From assembly GCA_043746815.1 (NCBI GenBank), contig JAYTQG010000125.1, positions 1 through 9,559 on the forward strand: a stretch of 9,559 nucleotides of DNA, in the 5' to 3' direction. Position numbers and translations under genes: made by a program. The DNA comes from JAYTQG01 sp043746815 (GTDB lineage: Bacteria > Actinomycetota > Thermoleophilia > Miltoncostaeales > Miltoncostaeaceae). Below are positions 5,143 to 9,559 of the stretch, piece by piece. Position 1 is the stretch's first letter. The number at the start of each line of letters is the position of its first letter. The notes under the pieces are model-generated. The model saw only the letters and a list, made by a program, of their open reading frames with translations. It searched no databases and had not been told where the DNA came from.

Positions 5143-6519
5143 TTAACACAGGCGGGCAGCCGCTTCGCGCGCGGCCCTGCGAATGTGGTCTGTTGAAACC
5201 AGGACCGGGCCGTTAGCGTCGAGCAGCGTGTTGCCATCCACCATGACCAGCGTTGCGCGGGCGCCTGGGTCAAGCACCCGTTCGTAGGGGTCGGTTGATC
5301 GCCACCCTTCCGGCCCTGGAGAGAAGGCGACGATGTCGGCGCGCATCCCGGGGCGGAGCACCCCAACCATGTCAGCGAGGCCCAGCGCACTCGCTCCGTC
5401 GACGGTCATCATCTCTACCAGTGTCTTCGCCGCGAGGGGCTCCCTGGCACTCGCATGGACCCGACGGCAGGTCCGGGCCTCCGCGCGAAGGTCGTAGGGT
5501 CCTGCACTCGCGGGGCTGTCGGTTCCAAGGGTGACCGTGACCCCGGCGCGCCGCAACACCGCGACGGGGGCTCGTCCACAGTGGAGTTGCCGGTTGGATG
5601 TAGGGCAATGGGCCACGGAGACCCGGCGCTCGGCAAGTCGCTCTGCGTCGGCCTGGTTCACATGGACGCAGTGGGCGGCGACCATTCCACCGGTTAGTCC
5701 GGCGTTCGCTTCAACCCGAGCAACGACACCACCCTCGCCATCCCAGCGGGCGGCGTCACCCCAGCCCATGCGACGAAACAGGGCCGCAAGTGCACCTTGA
5801 CCAGCGGAGATTGCGCGAAACTCGGCGTGGGACTCGGCGAGATGGGTCGCGACCCGTCGCTTCGCGAGTTCAGGGTGCGTCAGGAGGGCTCGCCAGACCT
5901 CAGGGCCAACGCTGTACGGAGCGTGGGGGGAGACGCCGACGTGCACACGGCCGTTGGTGCGCGCGGCGAGGTCATCGATTCGTCCCGCCACCTGGTCAGC
6001 GTTGGCGCGAGCGGCGTCGCCCCGCTGATTCCCGAACGCTTCGAGGTGAACGATCCCCCGTTGTCCGGACTCGACGAGGGAACGAACTCCGACACCTGCT
6101 GGGCCGCTGTCGGCGAGCGTCGTCGTGCCAGCGGTGAGTGCCTGCAGCGCCGCCCAACGCGCGGCGATTAGCGGGTCTTCGGGGCGCATCCGGTCGCGAA
6201 TCGGGAGAAATGCGCCCAGCCAGCGTGCGAATGACTGTTTCGGGATGAGGCCCTCCATGAGGGACCATTCCAAGTGGCAGTGTGTATCCACGAGACCCGG
6301 CAGGAGGACTGCCTCCCCCAAATCAAGCAGCGGGTGACCTCCCGCCTGGCTGACCGCCGTTACCGCGGAGATCTGACCGCCATGAACAGTGACCACGCCA
6401 TTCGAGATCGGAATCCCGTCAATCGGCAATACCCAGGCCGCGCGAAGCGCGACCGTTGCGTTAGGCGACGCGGTTGTGCTCTTCGGTCTTCTCGACGAGT
6501 TCCTGCCGCTCGTCTTCAC
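5143..6519 (-). CDS. amidohydrolase, Atz/Trz metal-dependent deaminase type
   Basis: A TIM-barrel metallohydrolase of about 458 aa. Expected metal ligands are H80 and H82 (VDTHCHLEWS), H226 and D334 (LGTDSPAS); E229 (H226-L-A-E229) and H283 (AAHCVH) are the likely catalytic residues, and H199 (SPHAPYS) the likely substrate contact. VAHCPTSNRQL and GxAPVAVLRRAGV are typical of the family. The HCHLEWS...FARWL pattern reminds me of 6-amino-6-deoxyfutalosine deaminases of the futalosine menaquinone route, but guanine-, S-adenosylhomocysteine- or chlorohydrolase-like activity cannot be excluded. The start is uncertain. The first beta strand (ALRAAWVL) is preceded by no ATG, GTG or TTG until GTG 6519, which overlaps tatA by 59 bases. 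TTG 6429 would remove that strand. A rare ACG at 6456, just after the tatA stop, is a third option. It lies between tatA and the TPR gene on one strand. Confidence 0.88.
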   Translation of the reverse strand: MKTSGRNSSRRPKSTTASPNATVALRAAWVLPIDGIPISNGVVTVHGGQISAVTAVSQAGGHPLLDLGEAVLLPGLVDTHCHLEWSLMEGLIPKQSFARWLGAFLPIRDRMRPEDPLIAARWAALQALTAGTTTLADSGPAGVGVRSLVESGQRGIVHLEAFGNQRGDAARANADQVAGRIDDLAARTNGRVHVGVSPHAPYSVGPEVWRALLTHPELAKRRVATHLAESHAEFRAISAGQGALAALFRRMGWGDAARWDGEGGVVARVEANAGLTGGMVAAHCVHVNQADAERLAERRVSVAHCPTSNRQLHCGRAPVAVLRRAGVTVTLGTDSPASAGPYDLRAEARTCRRVHASAREPLAAKTLVEMMTVDGASALGLADMVGVLRPGMRADIVAFSPGPEGWRSTDPYERVLDPGARATLVMVDGNTLLDANGPVLVSTDHIRRAAREAAARLC

Positions 6520-6652
6520 CGGTGATGCCACTCTTGAACTCGCGCATCCCCTTGCCGAGGCTCTTTCCCATTTCAGGAAGACGAGACGCGCCAAATACAA
6601 GCAGAAGTACGACGAGAAGAATTGCGATGTGCCAGGGACTCGAGAGGCCCAT
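6461..6652 (-). CDS. tatA: Sec-independent twin-arginine translocase subunit TatA
   Basis: This 63-aa protein forms part of the channel that moves folded proteins with RR signal peptides across the membrane. It has the family pattern: a short N-terminus, a membrane helix (about residues 7-22, WHIAILLVVLLLVFG), the hinge and amphipathic helix ASRLPEMGKSLGKGMREFKSG, and a charged C-terminus. The size fits TatA rather than TatB. ATG 6652 is supported by an AAGGAAAGG ribosome-binding site (6668-6660) seven bases upstream. tatC is not in the window. It heads a minus-strand run with the amidohydrolase and the TPR gene and is divergent from the membrane protein gene at 6713. The shared promoter region is only 60 bases. 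Confidence 0.95.
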   Translation of the reverse strand: MGLSSPWHIAILLVVLLLVFGASRLPEMGKSLGKGMREFKSGITGEDERQELVEKTEEHNRVA

Positions 6653-6659
6653 ATGCTGC

Positions 6660-6668
6660 CCTTTCCTT
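6660..6668 (-). promoter_or_regulatory. ribosome-binding site of tatA
   Basis: The minus strand reads AAGGAAAGG, seven bases before the tatA ATG. It decides the start at 6652 and shows that this transcript has a leader, unlike the genes in this window with a -10 box at the start codon. Confidence 0.65.
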
Positions 6669-6696
6669 GTTCGCTTCAACGACCAGCTCACTCCTG

Positions 6697-6706
6697 ACGG
6701 TAGCAT
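6697..6706. promoter_or_regulatory. back-to-back -10 boxes of the divergent tatA and membrane-protein promoters
   Basis: On the plus strand TAGCAT (6701-6706) lies exactly six bases before GTG 6713, the arrangement of a leaderless -10 box. On the minus strand TACCGT (6702-6697) would start transcription near 6690, leaving a leader of about 38 bases with the tatA ribosome-binding site. The two hexamers share the dinucleotide TA at 6701-6702. Both fit TANNNT. No convincing -35 boxes are seen. Confidence 0.45.
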
Positions 6707-6712
6707 GGCACG

Positions 6713-7120
6713 GTGGTAGCGATCGAGAACCTCTCGCGCCGGTTTGATCCGATCGCATCGGGGTGGGGCGGTGTCGTTGCCTCGATCGGTCTGATCGCCT
6801 CTACCGGCCATAGCTGGCGGGCACACCTCATCTTTGTGGCGGTGTCGTTCGGGCTCGGAGCCCTCCTTGCCGGACTCCGCTCCGCGATGAATCGGCCGTC
6901 CCACGCGCTGATGGCGGCAGCCATCGGCCTGGGGCTACATCTCGTCTTCGTCGCCCTGACACGGGCGCTGAACACCGTCGGCGGACCGGCCTCAGCGCAC
7001 CTCGCGCCGGACGGATTCATCGGCTGGTTGAAACTGGCCGGGTGGGGAGCGGCTTGGGCACTGGTACTCGGCCTACTGATCGACTCGCTCTTCGGGCGCT
7101 CCCGGCGTCGCGCCAGGTAG
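6713..7120 (+). CDS. four-helix integral membrane protein, unknown function
   Basis: This 135-aa hydrophobic protein has four likely membrane segments: about residues 17-33, 37-56, 64-86 and 104-126. It ends in a basic tail (RSRRRAR), which suggests a cytoplasmic C-terminus. I see no catalytic motif and do not recognise a family; it may be an uncharacterised actinobacterial membrane protein. GTG 6713 is chosen because a TAGCAT -10-like box ends six bases before it, suggesting a leaderless mRNA; ATG 6705 is out of frame and hits a stop at once. The gene faces tatA across 60 bases, and its 3' end overlaps that of dcd by 48 bases tail to tail. Hydrophobic-residue periodicity and length support a real gene despite the overlap. 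Confidence 0.78.
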   Translation: MVAIENLSRRFDPIASGWGGVVASIGLIASTGHSWRAHLIFVAVSFGLGALLAGLRSAMNRPSHALMAAAIGLGLHLVFVALTRALNTVGGPASAHLAPDGFIGWLKLAGWGAAWALVLGLLIDSLFGRSRRRAR

Positions 7121-7672
7121 GGCGCCGTAGCGCGAGCCCACGGGACCATCCTGGTCGACATACTTGGAGTTGAGGGCCGGGTGCCCGTACGGCCGAAGGG
7201 CCGGTGCGTCGAGGCGGTGGAAGGACAGTTGACCCACACGCATCCCTGGCCAGAGCTTGATCGGGAGTGGTGCCACGTTCGACAACTCCAGTGTGATCTG
7301 CCCGACGAACCCGGGATCCACAAATCCGGCGGTCGCATGAATCAGGAGCCCGAGCCGACCCAGGCTCGACTTCCCTTCAACGCGCGCAACCAGGTCGTCT
7401 GGAAGGCCCACCCGCTCCACCGTCGACCCGAGAACGAACTCACCCGGATGCAGAATGAACGGCGTTCCTCCGTCGACGTTCACGACATGCATGAGCCCAT
7501 CGGGGATCGCGAGGGGGTCGATGCTGTCGACCGTGTGGTTGCGAAAGACGAGGAAACGGTCCCCGAGGCGAACGTCAACCGACGCTGGTTGAACTTGATC
7601 TGGCTCGATTGGTTCGAGCAGCAGGCTTCCGTCTGCGATAAGGCCAAGAATTGTTCCGTCGGAAAGGATCAC
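7073..7672 (-). CDS. dcd: dCTP deaminase, probably bifunctional deaminase/dUTPase
   Basis: This 199-aa trimeric-type enzyme makes dUTP from dCTP and, in the bifunctional form, goes on to dUMP for thymidylate synthesis. Family motifs are MILSDGTI at the start, QPASVDVRLGD (28-38), LHPGEFVLGST (74-84), VEGKSSLGRLGLLIHATAGF (98-117) and ITLELSN, with E129 the catalytic glutamate. ATAGFVDPGF resembles the bifunctional Mycobacterium enzyme; monofunctional E. coli Dcd has TAHRIDPGW in this region. The C-terminus (about 182-199, Pro/Gly/Ala-rich) is somewhat longer than I expect and is encoded where the gene overlaps the membrane-protein gene. GTG 7672 matches the family's N-terminus, and TATCGT ends six bases before it. 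TTG 7708 would add 12 residues with no family counterpart. It is divergent from lipA. Confidence 0.95.
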   Translation of the reverse strand: MILSDGTILGLIADGSLLLEPIEPDQVQPASVDVRLGDRFLVFRNHTVDSIDPLAIPDGLMHVVNVDGGTPFILHPGEFVLGSTVERVGLPDDLVARVEGKSSLGRLGLLIHATAGFVDPGFVGQITLELSNVAPLPIKLWPGMRVGQLSFHRLDAPALRPYGHPALNSKYVDQDGPVGSRYGALPGATPGAPEERVDQ

Positions 7673-7678
7673 GTCGGG

Positions 7679-7684
7679 ACGATA
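7679..7684 (-). promoter_or_regulatory. -10 box of dcd, leaderless arrangement
   Basis: The minus strand reads TATCGT, six bases before GTG 7672, so the expected transcription start is the first base of the start codon. A TTGCCC (7708-7703) 18 bases upstream is a plausible -35 box. No ribosome-binding site precedes this GTG, which fits a leaderless mRNA. Confidence 0.5.
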
Positions 7685-7724
7685 GATGACACCAGACCGG
7701 CAGGGCAATCGCAGGCCGGTGAGA

Positions 7725-7730
7725 TACCCT
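7725..7730 (+). promoter_or_regulatory. -10 box of lipA, leaderless arrangement
   Basis: TACCCT lies exactly six bases before GTG 7737, so transcription would begin at the start codon. No clear -35 box is visible. This box is the main support for the long form of lipoyl synthase. Confidence 0.42.
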
Positions 7731-7736
7731 CACGGG

Positions 7737-8786
7737 GTGACCCGCGAGCGCGCCCTTATTGTCAGCGACCCACTCGATGACGCAACCATGGTCGACCTCG
7801 CTGCGGGTAGGGCCGCCGGATGGGTTCCTGATGTGATCGTCGGTGACCGGGTCATCGGTGACGGACCCGTTGACGACCTCGATACCGTCGCCGTTTCCGC
7901 GAGCGACCTTCGTCAGCTGCTTCAGCGTCAACGATTGCCTCGCTGGGTGGCCGCGCCTGGGTCGTTCGGACCCGGATATGTCCAGTTGCGGTCGCTGATG
8001 CGTCAACAGGTCCTGACCACTGTCTGCGAAGAGGCGCGCTGCCCCAACATCGGTCGCTGCTGGTCGCGTGGCACCGCCACGTTCATGATTGCTGGAGAGA
8101 ACTGCACACGCGGCTGTCGGTTTTGCAACGTCGTCTCGGCGAAGCCACTCGCCCCGCCCGACCCTGACGAGCCTGCGCGGGTCGCAGAAGCAACGGCCCA
8201 GATGGGTCTCAAGTTCGTGGTCGTGACCGCAGTCGCCCGTGATGACATCCCCGATGGTGGCGCCCGGCACTTCGCCGACACCGTCACGGCGATCCGTGAT
8301 CGTGTTCCGGGGATCCAGGTTGAGGTCCTGATTCCCGACCTTCGCGGAAACTGGGATGCGCTCGATACTGTCTTGGAGTCCCGGCCTGATGTTCTTAACC
8401 ACAACACCGAGACCGTCCCGCGCCTCTACAAGCGGGTCCGCCCGGGGGCCCGGTACGAACGGACACTGGAGCTCCTGGAGCGTTCTCGCGCTGCGGGCCT
8501 TCGGACCAAGAGCGGCGTAATGGTGGGTCTCGGCGAGCGGCTTCCTGAGCTTGCGGATGTCTTTGCTGATCTCGCATCCGTGGGGTGTGAGCTGGTCACC
8601 GCCGGGCAATACCTCCAGCCGTCGCCCCAGCATCTTCCCGTTACGCGTTTCTATGCGCCTGCCGAGTATCCCGCCCTTGCGGACCTCGGCCGGGAGCGCG
8701 GGCTGGCCCATGTCGAGGCCGGTCCCCTGGTGAGATCCTCATTTGAGGCGGATCGAGTGGCTGAGGCGGCCTCGCTTACCGTCTGA
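7737..8786 (+). CDS. lipA: lipoyl synthase with N-terminal extension
   Basis: This radical-SAM enzyme of 349 aa inserts two sulfurs into protein-bound octanoyl groups to make lipoyl cofactor for 2-oxoacid dehydrogenases and the glycine cleavage system. The auxiliary cluster cysteines are C97-x4-C102-x5-C108 (VCEEARCPNIGRC), the SAM cluster is C123-x3-C127-x2-C130, and S334 in VRSSF is the conserved serine ligand. The body agrees with the family to the end. The first 50 or so residues (ALIVSDPLDD, then VPDVIVGDRVIGDGPV) are extra compared with typical LipA, whose first cluster cysteine lies near residue 68 in E. coli. GTG 7737 is preferred because of the TACCCT box. ATG 7686 would leave no room for the divergent dcd promoter, and ATG 7788 would give a more usual 332 aa. 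lipB is not in the window. Confidence 0.95.
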   Translation: MTRERALIVSDPLDDATMVDLAAGRAAGWVPDVIVGDRVIGDGPVDDLDTVAVSASDLRQLLQRQRLPRWVAAPGSFGPGYVQLRSLMRQQVLTTVCEEARCPNIGRCWSRGTATFMIAGENCTRGCRFCNVVSAKPLAPPDPDEPARVAEATAQMGLKFVVVTAVARDDIPDGGARHFADTVTAIRDRVPGIQVEVLIPDLRGNWDALDTVLESRPDVLNHNTETVPRLYKRVRPGARYERTLELLERSRAAGLRTKSGVMVGLGERLPELADVFADLASVGCELVTAGQYLQPSPQHLPVTRFYAPAEYPALADLGRERGLAHVEAGPLVRSSFEADRVAEAASLTV

Positions 8787-8804
8787 CACGGCGTGTCGTT
8801 TTGT
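8785..8804 (+). terminator. short rho-independent terminator after lipA
   Basis: GACAC (8785-8789) pairs with GTGTC (8793-8797) across the loop GGC and is followed by GTTTTG. The stem overlaps the lipA stop codon. It is only five pairs long, but the T-run right after it supports termination. Confidence 0.42.
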
Positions 8805-8819
8805 CGCTCGGTGCGGGGC

Positions 8820-8848
8820 GATAACGGAAGTCTTATCCGCCCGTTATC
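8820..8848. repeat. inverted repeat between lipA and the zinc-ribbon gene
   Basis: GATAACGG (8820-8827) is the exact reverse complement of CCGTTATC (8841-8848), with 13 bases between. A second TTATC (8833-8837) in the loop could also pair with GATAA, giving alternative folds. It lies in the 152-base gap 8787-8938. It could be an operator or an RNA hairpin for the downstream gene, and I cannot assign it to a known regulator. The same gap holds GGGAG-AC-CTCCC (8885-8896). Confidence 0.55.
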
Positions 8849-8938
8849 AAGGAACGCCAAGGGCGGGCCGATGATGCGGGCATTGGGAGACCTCCCCGTT
8901 TCCTCCGTATCCGTCGGAACGACAAGGACCAGGTATCA

Positions 8939-9376
8939 GTGAAGTCCCAGCACACGACGCAGATCATCCTTCCTGGCGGGCAGGTCATCGAGCTCATTTA
9001 CGTGTCGGATAACCCTGGCGCCGAATGCGTCTCGGTGGACATCCATCTGGACGGGGCCGCCACCGCGGTTGCCACCGTTGAGGACCGGCCGCTGCACTGC
9101 TGTCCCCGCTGTGAGGGTGAGCTTGTCTACCCGATTTGGTGGGAGGAGACCGACGACGAGCGTTGGACCGTCGAACGGCGTTGCCCAGACTGCGAATGGC
9201 GCCACGTCGGCCAGTTTGACCAGGACATCGTGGACCAGTTCGACGACGCATTGACGGAGGGCACTGAGGCCACGCTTCGCGTGTTGCGCGAGATGGCCCA
9301 CACCAACATGAGCGAAGACGTTGAACTTCTCGCCGAGGCGATTGCGACTGGGCTCATTCAGCCCATCGATTTCTAA
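8939..9376 (+). CDS. zinc-ribbon domain protein, unknown function
   Basis: This 145-aa cytoplasmic protein has an N-terminal part of about 50 residues with beta-strand character, a zinc ribbon with C55-x2-C58 (CPRC) and C82-x2-C85 (CPDC) around LVYPIWWEET, and a C-terminal helical part rich in acidic residues that ends QPIDF. The pattern CPxCxxxLVYPxxW...RCPxCEW...DxxVDxFDxxLxxGTE...NMxxxxE resembles an uncharacterised protein that I recall from actinobacterial genomes. No function is established to my knowledge; zinc ribbons commonly bind nucleic acid or protein. The start is GTG 8939, with AAGGA ten bases upstream. It follows lipA by 152 bases and probably has its own promoter, because a terminator-like hairpin follows lipA. 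A hairpin ten bases after the stop probably ends the transcript. Confidence 0.85.
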   Translation: MKSQHTTQIILPGGQVIELIYVSDNPGAECVSVDIHLDGAATAVATVEDRPLHCCPRCEGELVYPIWWEETDDERWTVERRCPDCEWRHVGQFDQDIVDQFDDALTEGTEATLRVLREMAHTNMSEDVELLAEAIATGLIQPIDF

Positions 9377-9385
9377 GTGGTCTGG

Positions 9386-9412
9386 CGCCGGAATGAGGTG
9401 GTAGTTCCGGCG
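9386..9412 (+). terminator. hairpin terminator without T-tract after the zinc-ribbon gene
   Basis: CGCCGGAA (9386-9393) and TTCCGGCG (9405-9412) form a perfect eight-pair stem with an 11-base loop, starting ten bases after the stop. No T-run follows. Hairpins lacking T-runs are common downstream of genes in high-G+C actinobacteria, so termination or mRNA 3'-end protection is likely. Confidence 0.5.
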
Positions 9413-9462
9413 AGCGAGACCGAGTCAGCTGGGGCCGCCGGTAGGCGTCCCCAGCGTCTGGA

Positions 9463-9484
9463 GTGTTGGACCATCGTCCAACAC
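9463..9484. repeat. perfect inverted repeat in the terminal non-coding stretch
   Basis: GTGTTGGAC and GTCCAACAC form a nine-pair stem with the four-base loop CATC. No T-run follows on either side. The stretch 9413-9559 around it contains no convincing complete gene. It could be a terminator for a gene entering from the right, an operator, or part of a structured RNA. The window end prevents a decision. Confidence 0.55.
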
Positions 9485-9559
9485 GGAAGTCAGGACGCAG
9501 TGTTTCTTGCAGATCGGGAATCTTCTGGGAACCCAGGACGCCCGTATCGCGATGTGTCG

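Noticed and set aside
7575..8711. Long open frame antisense to lipA (over 370 codons)
   Set aside because: It mirrors the lipA reading frame and spans the divergent dcd promoter; its translation shows no family motif, while lipA has all cluster cysteines.
9413..9559. Riboswitch, for example a c-di-AMP type, suggested by GGGAACCCAGG near 9530
   Set aside because: Only the short GGGAACCC piece resembles that motif. The paired elements and other conserved bases are not present in order, and the window ends before a fold can be tested.
9425..9559. Partial gene at the right edge: a plus-strand GTG at 9500 with AGGA upstream, or a minus-strand frame ending at 9425
   Set aside because: There are 20 and 44 open codons only, with no motif, and the two readings contradict each other. 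Neither can be supported without more sequence.
1..9559. Defence system, CRISPR array, insertion sequence or integration site next to tRNA-Lys
   Set aside because: No spaced repeats, transposase or integrase motifs were seen, and there is no duplicated tRNA 3' end in the window. The gene content looks like ordinary chromosome.

Overview
The window is G+C-rich, densely coded bacterial DNA with few intergenic gaps, most likely from an actinobacterium (possibly the Thermoleophilia or a related lineage). The lineage call is inference. It rests on a Nei glycosylase of the mycobacterial MPEGHT type, a dCTP deaminase of the mycobacterial bifunctional type, a zinc-ribbon protein that I associate with actinobacteria, frequent GTG starts, and -10 boxes placed directly upstream of start codons as in leaderless actinobacterial transcripts. 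I see no mobile element, CRISPR array or phage gene.

Layout. (1) 108-1959, minus strand: a tight five-gene unit of two small soluble unknown proteins (69 and 120 aa), two small membrane proteins (78 and 44 aa) and a MerR-type regulator with a cobalamin-binding domain (CarH/LitR-like). (2) 2105-4368, plus strand and divergent from it: a Nei-type base-excision glycosylase overlapping the gene of an iron-sulfur (6-4) photolyase. Together these two blocks look like a light and oxidative DNA-damage neighbourhood beside a candidate B12 photoreceptor. (3) 4427-6652, minus strand: tatA, an Atz/Trz-type amidohydrolase (perhaps the aminofutalosine deaminase of menaquinone synthesis), a membrane-anchored TPR protein, and then tRNA-Lys(CTT). 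(4) 6713-7120, plus strand: a four-helix membrane protein whose 3' end overlaps that of dcd (7073-7672, minus). (5) 7737-9376, plus strand: lipoyl synthase with an N-terminal extension, then the zinc-ribbon protein. The window ends in a 183-base stretch with two strong inverted repeats and no convincing gene.

The most notable points are these. The B12 regulator keeps the cobalamin-binding E-x-H but has lost two light-switch histidines. An apparent GTGA start/stop overlap has become GTAA, so the 120-aa gene has no canonical start. A TANNNT box lies exactly six bases from a GTG at three separate genes, and one of these boxes is part of a back-to-back bidirectional -10. I found no complete new defence or mobile system. 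The best candidate for something undescribed is the five-gene unit of small proteins with its altered B12 regulator, facing the repair genes.
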